Of a stretch of DNA of 64,000 bases, positions 34,479-46,101 are shown piece after piece (position 1 is the first letter of the stretch; each line of letters begins with the position of its first letter). A program made the position numbers and the translations under genes. Below the pieces are notes generated by a model. The model was not told where the DNA came from and searched no databases. It saw only the letters and a program-made list of their open reading frames with translations. The stretch is from Darksidea phi (lineage: Eukaryota; Ascomycota; Dothideomycetes; Pleosporales; Lentitheciaceae), in contig JASJFT010000008.1 in assembly GCA_030770425.1 (NCBI GenBank), forward strand, positions 1-64,000. The letters run 5' to 3'.

Positions 34479-36260
34479 ATGGCCAGTCCAGCAGTCTTGA
34501 CCCCGGTCAAGAGCCGCTCATCGGTCTTCTCCACCCGTACCGCTGGCGGTCGGATGCCGTTGACGCCCTCTCCCCATACCCCACGAACACAGACTCCCGA
34601 TGCGCAGGCGCACGAGTCGATTCATGGCGGCAACTTCATGGCCCGCTTGCAGCGTTCCATCTCCAAGACAACCCATAACTCTCCTAAGTCAAACATCGCC
34701 CGCGTCAGCTCGCCACGGCGGTTGGAGTTGGGTGTGTCAGAGTGGGCGCTTACAGGCACGGGCAACACCTCAACCAAGACACCAGGCAAGGCGAAGAAGG
34801 ACGGCACCATCCGAGCGCGCCCTACCAAGACAAGGATAGCATACAACGCTGCCGACCGCTTCATCCCCAACCGGACCGCAAGCGATGCTATCTGCAACGT
34901 CGGCACAGGCAAGCTCGATCTCGACCAGCGTCCCAAGTCTAGCTCTACTGGTGAAGGTTCCTCTGTGCTAGCTACTGCCGCGAGTGCATTCGACCTTGGT
35001 GGTCGTGGATCAGAGGATGACGCAACCCTCTCGCTCGAGGGCCTCACGCTAGACGATGGCGAGGAGGATCGGTCACAGTCCAAGGCCGCCCCGGATACGG
35101 TTGCATACCAGTCATCACTAGCATCAGCATGCGGCGTATCCCTCAACACCCGTATTCTTGCCTTCAAGCCTGCCCCTCCCGAGTCATCGAAGCCCATCGA
35201 CCTTCGATCGCAGTACAACCGCCCTCTCAAGCCTGCCAGTGGCGTCAATGCACAGAGCCGCCGTCGTATCCCATCAGCACCCGAACGAGTTCTCGATGCT
35301 CCTGGTCTCGTCGACGACTACTATCTCAACCTCCTCGACTGGTCCTCCGGCAACCAAGTCGCCATTGGTCTGGAACGTTCTGTCTATATCTGGTCTGCTG
35401 ACTCTGGCTCCGTCGCTTCTCTGCTTGAGTGCCCCACCGACACATACATCTCATCCGTCAAGTGGTCTGGTGATGGTGCCTACGTCGGTGTTGGTCTGGG
35501 TTCGGGTGAGGTTCAGATCTGGGATGTTGAGGAGGGTACCAAGCTCCGCAGCATGTTCGGTCATGAGACGCGCGTTGGTGTCATGGGCTGGAACAAGCAC
35601 ATCCTCTCGACCGGGGCTCGCTCTGGTCTCGTCTTCAACCACGATGTTCGCATCGCTCAGCATAAGGTTGCCGAGCTGGTCTCGCACACCGGCGAAGTCT
35701 GTGGACTCGAGTGGCGCGCCGACGGTGCCCAGCTTGCGACTGGCGCCAACGACAACCTAGTCTCAATCTGGGATGCTCGTTCCCTCGCCGCCCCCAAGTT
35801 CACCAAGACGAACCACCGTGCTGCCGTCAAGGCTGTCTCTTGGTGCCCTTGGCAATCTAACCTCCTCGCTACTGGGGGTGGTTCCAACGATCGCCAAATC
35901 TACTTCTGGAACACAACGACTGGAGCCCGCATCAACCATATTCCAACCGACTCCCAGGTCACCAGCCTGCGATGGAGCACTCACTACAAGGAGATTGTCA
36001 GCACCGGCGGTTTCCCCGATAACTCGCTTAGTATCTGGAGCTACCCGTCTGGCGTAAAGAACATGGAGGTCCCGGCGCATGAGTCCCGTGTTTTGCACAG
36101 CTGTTTGAGCCCCGATGGCCAGATGCTCGCCACTGCTGCTGCTGACGAGTCTCTCAAGTTCTGGAAGATTTTCGAGAAGAAGCCTGGCCAACCTTCTATC
36201 GCAGCTGCTGGTGCTGCCTCGACCAAGTCCAGCATTGTCAAGCAAATGACGATCCGGTAA
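34479..36260 (+). CDS. cdc20: Cdc20/Fizzy-type activator of the anaphase-promoting complex
   Basis: A single exon encodes 593 residues. The disordered N-terminus carries a C-box, DRFIP at residues 126-130, which docks on the APC/C. A RILAFKP motif at 225-231 fits the Mad2-interaction motif of Cdc20. PERVLDAPGLVDDYYLNLLDW begins the WD40 propeller at about 269. Seven blades follow (for example VYIWSADSG, VQIWDVEEG, VSIWDARSL, IYFWNTTTG, LSIWSYPSG, LKFWKIFEK), and the protein ends with Ile-Arg, the IR tail that binds TPR subunits of the APC/C. These features separate it from histone-binding or other WD40 proteins. The Mad2-type motif and the PGLVDDYYLN signature favour Cdc20 over Cdh1. It selects securin and cyclin B for ubiquitination at the metaphase-anaphase transition. 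The lack of introns is unusual in this window but common for long WD40 genes. Confidence 0.94.
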   Translation: MASPAVLTPVKSRSSVFSTRTAGGRMPLTPSPHTPRTQTPDAQAHESIHGGNFMARLQRSISKTTHNSPKSNIARVSSPRRLELGVSEWALTGTGNTSTKTPGKAKKDGTIRARPTKTRIAYNAADRFIPNRTASDAICNVGTGKLDLDQRPKSSSTGEGSSVLATAASAFDLGGRGSEDDATLSLEGLTLDDGEEDRSQSKAAPDTVAYQSSLASACGVSLNTRILAFKPAPPESSKPIDLRSQYNRPLKPASGVNAQSRRRIPSAPERVLDAPGLVDDYYLNLLDWSSGNQVAIGLERSVYIWSADSGSVASLLECPTDTYISSVKWSGDGAYVGVGLGSGEVQIWDVEEGTKLRSMFGHETRVGVMGWNKHILSTGARSGLVFNHDVRIAQHKVAELVSHTGEVCGLEWRADGAQLATGANDNLVSIWDARSLAAPKFTKTNHRAAVKAVSWCPWQSNLLATGGGSNDRQIYFWNTTTGARINHIPTDSQVTSLRWSTHYKEIVSTGGFPDNSLSIWSYPSGVKNMEVPAHESRVLHSCLSPDGQMLATAAADESLKFWKIFEKKPGQPSIAAAGAASTKSSIVKQMTIR

Positions 36261-37110
36261 GCCGGCCGTCGCAAAATGTACGAGACGAATGTAGGAGGAA
36301 GGGAGCGGTGGGCCAATGGCAACACACAATGTCTCGCACAGTGCTCCGGCGCTAGTGCAGATATCTATACCAACAGCTTGCGCAATGGAGCTGAACAATC
36401 CGACTCTACGCGCAATGGTAAGTTGGTAAGTATCACATCTCGTTTGGGTATGTGACGCGGTCCTATTCGCTAGGAACCTCCACATCTACCCTCGGATACG
36501 GTACTCGGCTGGGTTTTTTGGACTCTTATCTGTCAATATCAGCAAAGGCGTCTCGGGAGATTATGCATAGGCGGTGTTGGTGGTGTCAATATCTTCGAGC
36601 GTCTGATGGATATGAGTTCACGAGTTACGATTTTTTAGCCCGGTTGACGTTCCGTCTGGCTTTTGGTTACTGGAAGCCGGGGTTTCGAGGATCTTGTTTT
36701 AGTTTGGGGGTCTTGTACCCGGATACGTCCGTCACCATTTTAATGCACACATCAAACGTTCAGTAATGTTCAATGCTCAGTGATGTACCGAGTTGGCAGT
36801 AGCACACCTAACCGTTAGGTGGGGTTTCAGACGCCGCAGTGCCTTCCCACGAATCTACGAAGCAAACATACTTTCCCAAGAGATAAGCCAGAAGCGTACA
36901 CAGAGCTCTGTCTATGATGATGTATAGAGTGAAAAAGAAGGAAAGCGACGACGGTGTTGCGTGGGTTCTAATTAGTTGGATAAACGAAACTAGCGTCTTC
37001 TTAATTTCAACACCCCAGGGCAACATCTACGCTTATACTGCTCTATGTTAAGTTTTACGATGCGTCGCTACATACATGTAGCTATGAAGATCAACTAAAC
37101 ATATTTTTTA
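36261..37110. other. Intergenic region before repeat copy 2
   Basis: This contains the 3' end of the cdc20 transcript and AT-rich sequence. No gene with a domain or splice pattern is seen. Confidence 0.45.
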
Positions 37111-37424
37111 TTTGGTCTGGATTTGCATAGTGGGAGTCTGTTTGTAAGGTCCGCACGAAACACAGTGGGAGTTTGTACACAGTAGAGGTGCTATACCCAC
37201 ACCTTATACACAATAATAGAGCTGTAGAGCTGTACACAGTACGACGAGGTGATGTTTCGAACATTGAGGCGATGAGCAATGACATGTGCTGCCGAACCAC
37301 AGAGCGTTGGGAGACCAATAGCGGTAGCGATAAGTCAGTACACATATACTACCGCCTATAGTATAAAAATTACCTGCGATAATACTAGTATCCTACTTAT
37401 ATCTATCTCTTATACCTAGCTAGT
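37111..37424 (+). repeat. Dispersed repeat, copy 2, with RIP-like mutations
   Basis: This is homologous to 16931-17222 in the same orientation. It keeps about 30 bp in the middle that copy 1 lacks. The left two-thirds of the copies are nearly identical. In the right third copy 2 shows many C-to-T and G-to-A changes, mostly CA to TA or TG to TA. Examples are CCAACAG to CCAATAG, CCCACAGT to CCTATAGT, GATGATACC to GATAATACT and CAGCATCCC to TAGTATCC. That is the signature of repeat-induced point mutation. The TATAAAA box (37362-37368) survives. Confidence 0.75.
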
Positions 37425-39025
37425 TTCCTTATATATTATGTCTTCGCCAACGATCGTTCGTCTGAGCTATTTTTGGTGTTGTATACCTGCAGGTTTCCCC
37501 GTTTAATGCCAAAGCGACAGCTAGTTCTTGTCCCGTTCTACAGAATAAGACGTCTCCAGTCAAAGACCTTAGGAAGCTGTCAGGTACAATGTGGGCGGAA
37601 AGCACCATCTAAGGATGTTGAAAAATTCATTCCCTAACTATCGTTGTCGCCTTCCTCCCTCTCATGGGCTCCCCACTTGACCTTCTGGACGCGCGTTTGC
37701 AAGAAGCCCCCAAGATGTGCGGGGTTCTGTTCAACGTGCCGCGCTCCCCTCGGCCGACGCAGAGAACCTGCGCTGGGTAGCCTTCTCTAGGCCCTCTCGA
37801 CTTCCTTTCATCTACTCACATAAACAGACCCCAACCTCGCCGTCTCATCCCCATAGCTTCCAGGAAGCGCGCATTCCGCTCTCTTCCATCCTTATCTTTG
37901 TCAGTGCTGAACCTCGATCGCAAATCTGAGGAAGGAAGAAGAGACATGCTTCTACTACACAGGAACAGGCGTTTTATGGGGCGGATAACGTTTCTCGGCC
38001 TTGCTCGTATACCTCAGCCTATGACCACATGCACAATGCATCGAACGTGGAGCAAAATAGAAGCCTGAGCTGTATACACCAGTATACAGCCCGCTCGTAC
38101 GGGAAGGGCATTGCCGTTCGCTCCCGGGAGATATATTGACCTTGAAGCGCTCGCCACTCATCACTCGGTGTGGAGGCTTTTGGACAGATATATCGCTATT
38201 ACACTCTGAGTCCATTGAAATTAGCGAGGTAGGTGCTGGTAGGAAAGGATCTTATGATGATAATGACGGGCGTGTGGGGAGCCATATGCGGGAACGATTC
38301 ACATGCTACCTTTACGCTACACCTAGTCCAGACTAAGCCCTTATATCTGCCGCCTCAACAAGATCTTCATAAATAGGACACATTCGTGGCTAATTGCACG
38401 CACGGGTCTTACACACATATTCTACAATGATAGGTATGTTCGTATCAACGCTGTTTTCCCTGTATACCCCGTTTTCCTCTAACTTCCTCACCATGGTTGC
38501 ATTGATATATATGGATTACGGTAGCACTATTAGCACATACGACCATAGGAATCTGGAAAGAGCGCTTCCCGTCCGCTCAGCGGTACTCAAACAGATTACC
38601 GGTGGATTAGTAGTCAAGTGGGTGACCATTGGCGAATTCCCGCTGTTGTATGTTTTTGCCATTCGCTAGACATTTTGATTTTGCTTCTCCTCTCTACTGC
38701 TCTCTGCAAAATGGTTTTGTGGCGTAGTCTTCCGGGAGGAGTTGACACACCTCATGCAATAATGCTACGTTCTCCTACGAGTAGATCGGTGTTGTCGTTG
38801 TCAGTGGTTAAGTCAAGTCTTCTGGTCTGGCCCTATAAAATCCACTCTTCTTGCTACACCATCTACCGTAGAGCAGATCAAGATTCATTCTTTAGTCTGG
38901 GCAGAGTGCTCTCCAGAGTCTCTTAGCGGCGTCACGAGCAAATTAAGGATTGCATCTCGGGGGTGGCGGTGTAGTCTCCATCAAAGTGGCGCCATTGTAT
39001 TTTCCGTCCTCGCGTGATCGAGCCG
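37425..39025. other. Non-coding region between repeat copy 2 and F-box pseudogene
   Basis: Open frames are short and overlap on both strands. None shows a domain. No repeat or RNA gene is recognised in 1.6 kb. Confidence 0.45.
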
Positions 39026-39611
39026 TCAGTATTCTCTTTTCCTCGGATGATACAAGAGGTAAGGGCAGTATCTCGGTCCGTCGCAATTACACTCCAAGTT
39101 ACCATCGTAGTCGTTTCCGACAATTATCGTCTTCAAATTGGAGAGTTGCCGAAGAGCGAGTAAAGCCTGAAGCAGATAACAGGTCGAGGAGTATCTTTTT
39201 CTCTTCGGCCACCGATTGCCTGTATCGCTCGTAAGATTCTCGACCGACGGTATCCTTGGGTTCGCTCGTGATAGATACAACCTTCGTAGTTTCTGACATG
39301 CTGATTATACAATCTTCTTCAATCCAGGCTCGGAGACAATCATGAGAAAGCGGTCGATGCTAGCGTGGAATGTGACACTCTGGAAGAAGCAGGACGCCAA
39401 TGGCTGCAAAGTGCTTACTTGCGTGTCGATAATTGCGTAGGTCGTCATCAGCAAGGTAGGAGCAGATGAGTGAGTGGAGTTCACCTGGAAATTGTGGAAT
39501 CGTCATCTCGCCATCTGATGCGATAGGACGTGCAAGGCTAGCTTGGGGCTGAAGACGCGCCATCACGTGTATGCACCCACACCTAAAGTGAATTTCCATT
39601 TCTTCGTTCAC
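39026..39611 (-). pseudogene. F-box protein pseudogene with frameshifts and stops
   Basis: On the minus strand the first frame opens with a clear F-box (IPQFPGELHSLICSYLADDD then NYRHASKHFAAIGVLLLPE) and stops at CHIPR. The family-like sequence then continues in a second frame (HASIDRFLMIVSEPGLKKIV, then a stop). A third frame gives HVRNYEGCIYHE, and another gives SYERYRQSVAEEKKIL. The second frame then returns with ALRQLSNLKTIIVGN. Fungal F-box genes of this type normally run these elements in one frame in this order. The changes cannot be explained by normal introns, since no GT..AG pairs of usable length restore the frame. The locus is therefore best read as a decayed F-box gene. An alternative is a short functional F-box protein of 60-80 residues. 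The relic lies about 1.6 kb from the RIP-marked repeat. Confidence 0.55.
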
Positions 39612-40836
39612 CCACTTTGTTTGGCTCGTGCCTCAAATTCTGGGAGCAGCTCAGCCCTTGAGTTCTTCAGGTATACATTTTCCAAGCGGAAACACCGTCG
39701 CGCATTACGCATCGCGCTTGAAGGAGTGGTGTCGGTGTTGAATTTCGGAACTTACCTGTGCTTTGTCATTTCGGAATAAGTCAGCGTCGGAATCGTTGTG
39801 AGGCTTGCCAGGGAGGAATCGTGCCGCTAGCGACATCGGTCCTGAAGTTTAGGTTGAGCTGTGAGTGGCTAGTCTGAAGGCATGTACGAGCTCCTGCGTA
39901 TTGGCGCGCCCTTCGCTGCCTTATTGAAAAGCGGTTACGCCCTCCACCCGCATGTGGCTACCGGAAAAGCTGGGCATTACCGCGTGCTGAATGGCCATGA
40001 TGCAGCGCAAGAGTCATCCAATGGCCCGCAGGAAGACATGAAAATTTCGCTCCACGCCAACAAGGTGTCGACGCATCCAAGGTATTGCTTTGATTGAGAC
40101 CTTCCACTTAACGGATTAGACAGGAAAACTTTTCCGCAGGCCAATGACACAGAATACCCACACGTGCGTGTAAACTTCCCTTACACTGATAGGCTGAATA
40201 ATAGTCGTCTTATTCCAGCCTCAAGCTGCCTTTAGCGATCGAACTCGTGCCCGCTAGTAAACCACGTTGCATTGGCCAATTTCAGCGCATGCACTGTGCC
40301 AGCAAACAACGCAGCCCAGGAGCCAGTCACCTTGGGTTGATGGCGCTTTTTCGACCGCACGGTACGTAGCGTTGGTGTTGGGATGGTGGCTGTCTGCGAT
40401 GCAAAGCATCCCGTTTCGGACTAGCCGTGCAAAGTCGGAATGTAATTGGCTGGCGTTGGTAAGCACGCCCTGCGAGTATTCACCCCGCGCTTGTCGTCCC
40501 GTCTCGTATTCCGACGGCTCGGCGAACGCCATCCTTCTCAGCATTGAGTCCACATGCACACGGACACAACCGCAAGCCGCTGGGATGACTCAATCCCAGC
40601 CATCACCTGGGGAGGTGCTTTGTATAAGATTTGCGGCGCTCCTCTGCTTCCTTCTGGCACACCACCGATTTAGATTGGACTTGTTCTTTGGTCTTGCCGA
40701 TACGCGTGAACGGTTCGGGATTGCTCTCCGCATGCGACCAGTCTTATCTCGTTGATCTTTCCCCCGCGCTGGCTGTGTGCCACCCTAGCTTTCTTTGTCC
40801 TCTTGCTCGCGCGTTGTGCGAGGCGAACTTGCAAGC
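39612..40836. other. Intergenic region upstream of the arrestin gene
   Basis: Overlapping open frames at 40254-40755 on both strands have no domain. The final part serves as the promoter and leader of the arrestin-like gene and includes a TATAAG near 40623. Confidence 0.45.
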
Positions 40837-42487
40837 ATGCATCCGACTTCCTCTCCTGCGTCGGTGCACTCGAGCGCTATGCAGTCGTTCGGATATCATA
40901 TGCAGTATCGCATGCTCCAGATTGCACACTATGGACAACCAGCGATTGAGATCGAGCTCGACGATAGTCGGCATGGAACACAAGGCAGCTATGTCACCAG
41001 CTATTCAACCATGGACACAATCGAAGGCACCGTGAAGATTACTGCACCGCATGATACGAGGTTTGAGGATGTGCAGATCGCCTTTACAGGTGAGTAGATG
41101 GTGTTTGTGCGACGCGAAGGAAATAAAGCTGATCCATGGTTTAGGCACTGCGCAAGTCTACGTCGACAGATTAACTACGACGCCGTCTATGTCGGGCCGG
41201 ACAGAGGCAAATCATCGGTTCTTGACGCTCAAACAACCAATCGACGATGCCGACCTTCCTTCCCCCCGCATTTTGCTCGCCGGGAAGCAGTACACATTCC
41301 CGTTTTACTTCATCGTACCGTCGCAACTCCTCCCCCGCGCATGCCCACATAGCGTGGCATCAGACTACGTACGGGAGAGGCATATGATGCTCCCACCGAG
41401 TCTCGGAGATGCAGAGCTTTCAGGATTCGGCGGCGTGCTTCTCGATGACATGGCTCCAGAGATGTCGAAAGTCATATACGGCATCAAGGTACGGATAACC
41501 CAGTTTCACGAAGGCGAGGGAAAACTCTCCATATTAGCAGAGAAGATGAGGAAGGTGCGCGTCAAGCCTGTCTTCGAAGAGCAGCCCCCGCTCAACGTCG
41601 ATGGAAACGCGGAGTACCGCCTACGACAGGAGAAAACTATCAAGAAAGGGCTATTCAAGGGCAAATTGGGCACTCTTACAGTCCAAACGATTCAGCCAAA
41701 GGCATTAGTAATCCCAGGAGCGCGATCGACTGACAACCATCCGGTAGCGACGAGGGCTAGGGTGCACCTCCGTTTCGATCCCACAGACGAACACTACCTT
41801 CCGCCGAAGCTGGGCTCACTGAAGACGAACATCAAAGTATCGACTTACTACGCTTCAGCACCACGGAAAGACTTCCCCTCCCGGGATAGCCTCGGCTACG
41901 ATCTCACGCAGGGTGGATACGGTGAGAATGTCACCATCTCAACTATGTGCATTGCATCCGCGCAATGGCAGAAACAGCCCGCATCCGCCAACCCAATAGT
42001 TTCAGGCAGCATCGATCGCCGCGACTCCGGTATTTCTGACTGCTCGACTTCGAGGATCGATGCTCACGACACCAACATCCCACCTGCTTCAAAAACCTAC
42101 AAGCACGGCCCTTTTTACACGGCCTCCATTCTCGTCCCAATCACACTTCCTCGCAACAAAAACTTCATTCCGACATTTCACTCCTGTCTAATCTCCCGCT
42201 TCTACACCCTCAGCCTACATGTATCCGTCCGGGCGCCTGGTGTCGGTGATCCCTCGCTTCACTTGAAGGTACCACTGCAGGTTTGTGCTGAGGGAAGCGT
42301 GACAGGGAACGAGAACGCCAGGGCGAGGAGTGCTGAAGTCTGCGTGCTTGATGAGGTGGGCAGAATGTTCACGCCGAGAAGCGTCGCGCCACCGGCCAGT
42401 ATGAGCGGTACGGATGCACCACCGGAGTATGTGGCCTTCGCGCCCACGATAGGACTGCATAATGCGAGGGTTACGACTGTGGGGTGA
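40837..42487 (+). CDS. Alpha-arrestin-like protein with PPEY motif (ubiquitin-ligase adaptor)
   Basis: Two exons (40837-41089, 41145-42487) give 531 residues. After about 15 Ser/Pro-rich residues the N-terminal arrestin fold is recognisable. It runs from IEIELDDSRHG through YSTMDTIEGTVKITAP and FEDVQIAFTGTAQVYVDR to the beta-strand pair AGKQYTFPFYFIVPSQLLP and the SKVIYGIKVRI strand. The C-terminal half keeps arrestin-C-like beta structure (TASILVPITLP, YTLSLHVSVRAPG). A PPEY sequence at about residues 510-513 matches the PPxY motif by which alpha-arrestins bind the WW domains of Rsp5/HulA-type HECT ligases. Such adaptors direct ubiquitination and endocytosis of plasma-membrane transporters in response to nutrients or stress. 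The client is unknown. The splice after ...AFTG keeps the frame. A second ATG 42 bp downstream (40879) could also serve as start. Confidence 0.85.
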
Positions 42488-43308
42488 GATTTTCACACTG
42501 GTATGAATGTATACCCAGAGCTTTTCCCCAAGTTCCCCTTCGCATTTTTGATGCTAGGTGCGCTTTCGCCCTGGGCCAAGAAAAGCAAGACCCGGATTGT
42601 CAAATCTCGGGCGCACATGGTATTCTTCGCATGGCATACTTTCGAATGCGGTTTGCTAATCAGGTTTCGCATCGGTCTGACTTGGGTGGACATGGTCCAG
42701 GTTAGGTTGAGATGTTCCTGGCACCTACAAAATGCTTTCCAGGGCCTTTCTTTAGATTGTATTTGTTTTTGATACCCCTCATCGCAACGGTTGCGATGGC
42801 AATCTGTTCAACCCAGTATATGTACATATATCTAAACCCATTATGGTAGTAATTCGATTGTATATAAATATCCAGGTCATGCAAATACGCTGTTCTAGCT
42901 GTACTGTCACAAGGCACCAACTCGCATCCTAGATATGCGCCAAGTGCACGCGCGTCCCTGGCATCCCGATGCCGGGTGGCGTGTTGTTCGTTATTCACAT
43001 GCAAAGTGGTCCGGAGCATTGCAAAATCATGCTCACAACCGATTTCAACATTAGTGAGCGAGGCGCTTGCGTCACCCATGGGTATCAATGTATCTAAGCG
43101 TATCTATGCAGACCGGCGCGAGCTGAGAGTCATTGCTGCCTTGCAGTATTGTTCCGCGGCCGATCCGTACTTGATGCAGTAAGCTGATAAGTTTCCGAGT
43201 GGTTAAGATGCTGGGATCCCCATGCGCAGTTGGTCGCGATGACTCTCAAATGGTGGGGTATGTGTGCGGAAACGTTTTCCGGTGCTTAAAAGAGGGCCGA
43301 ATCACGAT
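42488..43308. other. Intergenic region, with a possible tRNA relic
   Basis: The arrestin gene and the DUF6536 gene converge here. At about 43190-43215 the sequence CCGAGTGGTTAAG, identical to the D-arm of class II tRNAs (Leu/Ser), occurs, but no matching acceptor stem or T-arm is found. Otherwise nothing is recognised. Confidence 0.4.
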
Positions 43309-46101
43309 TCAGCCCGCCTCCTCTTCCTCGCTTCCCATACTCCTCTTCCCTCTCCAAAGCAAAGGCTGGTTCTCGTCTTCCATCCTATTCCCACCCTCCG
43401 GTTCCACATCACCTCCTGTCCCAGCATACAGCTCATAAGGCACAATCTTCATGACTTCTTCCGGACTCAATCCTGCATGCCTGTACACCTTCCCCATCCC
43501 CAAATCGCCCCACATAATTCCGTTGGACGGGAAATCATCCAGCTGCGTCGTCGCCGAGCAAAGTGTCCTGATACTGCCAAACATCTGCGGGATGAAACCT
43601 TCCCGGCGATAGGTGAAGCCCCACCAGCATACGCTGGTCATGATGAGGATGAGGCCAGTAGCTACCCAAAGGGGGTATGCTGCGTATGTGATCTATCAAA
43701 ATTAGTTTGAAAGGTTGCCATAGGGATTAAAAGTAGGCGCACCATATATTTCGAGTGTTCGACATGGCGACCAATCTCTGCTGTGTTGTCTAGCCAGACG
43801 GCTTCCTGCGTCTGCAAGGCTTCTCCAAGCATCCAATGCGTGACCACAGAGTACGTCATTATCGGGAAAAGAATTTTCTTCGGCAATTGCAGAAGGTAAT
43901 CCTGCTTAAAGCATTCGCCTTTGACAATTGTACAGCGAAGACGTTTCCGTTTGTGCTCTAGCAATCCCCAGTCGTATTCCTGGGAGATGAGTGTGACATT
44001 GTAAATGAGCAAAAGGTATAGTAGCGAGTAGATGAATTGGGCGCCGTTGGAACTGCGGCTGTCAGTCACTTCGTGTGGGTGGAAATGTAGAAGCTTACAT
44101 GCAAAAGGAGATGAACTCGTTTTTTAGCTGATCTGGTGGTAAGTCGGCGATATGGATGGATGAATTGAAGCCTCCCCATCCACCTGACTGCATTGCAACA
44201 CGCTGTGATTTACTCTTCTGGCAGTAAGGATCTGCGTAGCTATAGTCCATTGACGCATAACGGTCGCACTGCTCGTTGTTCATGTTCATAGTCATCCCAA
44301 GCCTACCTATGTCAGTTCAAATGCCCGAGAGCTATGGGGTAGCACTTACGGAACAGCCACTGCGAGTGAACCTGCTACCAACCCAATACTACAAAACAAC
44401 ATTATGCCCATTTGCACCAATGCCGTGTTGCCAAGGTTCGATATGAGGGTCCGTTTAATTTTTGTAGAGATGGTAGGTTGCGACTCGTTATGTAACCTAT
44501 TGGTGTCGTTCCATTTCTTGCATTTCTGGCAATGCCCTATTTCGTCACCAGTCTTCGAGTCGTTTCCGTTCTTGCAGTGCTTGTGACAAGTATGGGTGTT
44601 ACGTCGACGATAGATCTCACCTGCGTTCACCATGCATTCGCTGTATACGTCAATACCCTGAAGGCAAATTGATAGGTCCGAGAACACGCGGAAAAACATA
44701 CCCTTGTATGCGGAGCTCAGGGTTCGACGCCGACGCCACAATAACATCGCCAAATGTTAGTAGCGATCGTCTGACATGTCCTCTCGTCGCAAGATTGACG
44801 GTAATCATGTAAATCGCCTTGATGATCAAAGCAACAGTAAGGACGAAGGCCGCATTCAATCGCACATTCAGGCGGCATTTTGCTGGCATTGACTCTGTCA
44901 AAGTGCACCTTATTGTGGATGCCGTTGAGCAGTTACCTTCTTGGAAGGCAGTTCCCTCAGTACTATTGAGCTTTGAAAGGTACTCGAGTTCCAGGCCATT
45001 AACATCACTAGTCGTATTCACAAGCCCACCACAGTTCTCTCGCGCGTAGTGGACCGTCACTTTGGTGTAAACCTTGCCAGTCGTCGGATTACCAACCGCT
45101 TCCGGGGAGTCTTGTAGCAATAGTCTTGTTGTTTTTGGGATATGAGCACGACCCGTCTTGAAAGCACTCCAGCATACGAACGAACCGGAGGAATAAATTG
45201 TTTCTTTGTCGTCGAAAGAACTATCATAGAAGGAGCCATTTGTCATCTCTGCGTAAGTTGACTCGTTGTATGCGACGATTGGGGGTGGCTCAAAAATATA
45301 CGACGGTCCTGTCAAGGAGTTTGCTAGAAAATGGATCGGGAGAGACGTGATGACTAGAAGCAACCATGCCGCCCAAGACTTCCTCTTCCCACTCTGTTTG
45401 TGATTCATATTGAAAGGCGAATTGGTCCCGACTCGAGAATCCCCGAACTTCATAAGCATATGCTTCAGATCGCTGATCTTCAGCGACGTGACCAACTGCT
45501 GGTAGGTGTTGCTCATGCCTAACAGCATTGTCGCGGCCACGTTGATAGCAAGCAGTAACAAAGTATTGGTGTGGGTGACGTTGGTGCAGTCCGTTGTCCC
45601 GTGCCCGATCGAAGAACTGAATTTATTGATTCGGGCGCCGAAGTCTTTCGCGTAGACACACACAACGGTCAGCATCGCAATGGCGAACAGCGTTGTAAGA
45701 AGAGCCATTCCTCTGAGCGAACGGTCGACAAGAAGCTGGTCTTTCCACACACCGCGGCCAATTCGTGTCGGTTCAATCTCTGCAGCGGGATGATTTTCAA
45801 TAGAGCTCTGGATGTAGCGCGGTAGAGGCTTCCTTCGTATTCGGTTCAACCCATTCTTGATCTTCTCGATCCCGCTACTAGATGAATTGTTGGTGTTGGA
45901 ACTGTTGAGGCTAGAATGATCCGCAGTATCGTTCCAGTGAATTATCGAATGACTCGAATTCGAGGCCGCATTGCGCAATATTGTTGGCGAGTCTTGGGCA
46001 TTGTTGGATTCGCTAGGCCGCCAGGCTGTATCGATACACTCCGCAATATCTCCGGATCCTTGAATGGCAGGAAGCCGGTCGTAATTGTAGTTCGCGGCCA
46101 T
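43309..46101 (-). CDS. DUF6536-family fungal multi-pass membrane protein
   Basis: Five exons (46101-44702, 44640-44350, 44302-44099, 44052-43743, 43692-43309) give 862 residues. Residues 1-125 are polar and Asn/Ser-rich. The first membrane segments lie at about 131-151, 180-199 and 243-262. The block NTLLLLAINVAATMLLGMSN, the following QQLVTSLKISDL, and WLLLVITSLPIHFLANS are the pattern of fungal DUF6536 proteins. A large extracytoplasmic loop with several N-glycosylation sites (NGS, NTTS, NCS, NGSF) and cysteines follows, then four or more further membrane segments. The acceptor ending at 44641 was chosen because it joins RIQG to ECMVNAGE; the nearer AG at the CTTCAG gives a stop. Function is unknown; the family is restricted to filamentous fungi and is often duplicated. 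A similar architecture, with two membrane spans around an ectodomain, is seen in the gene at 61807. Confidence 0.85.
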
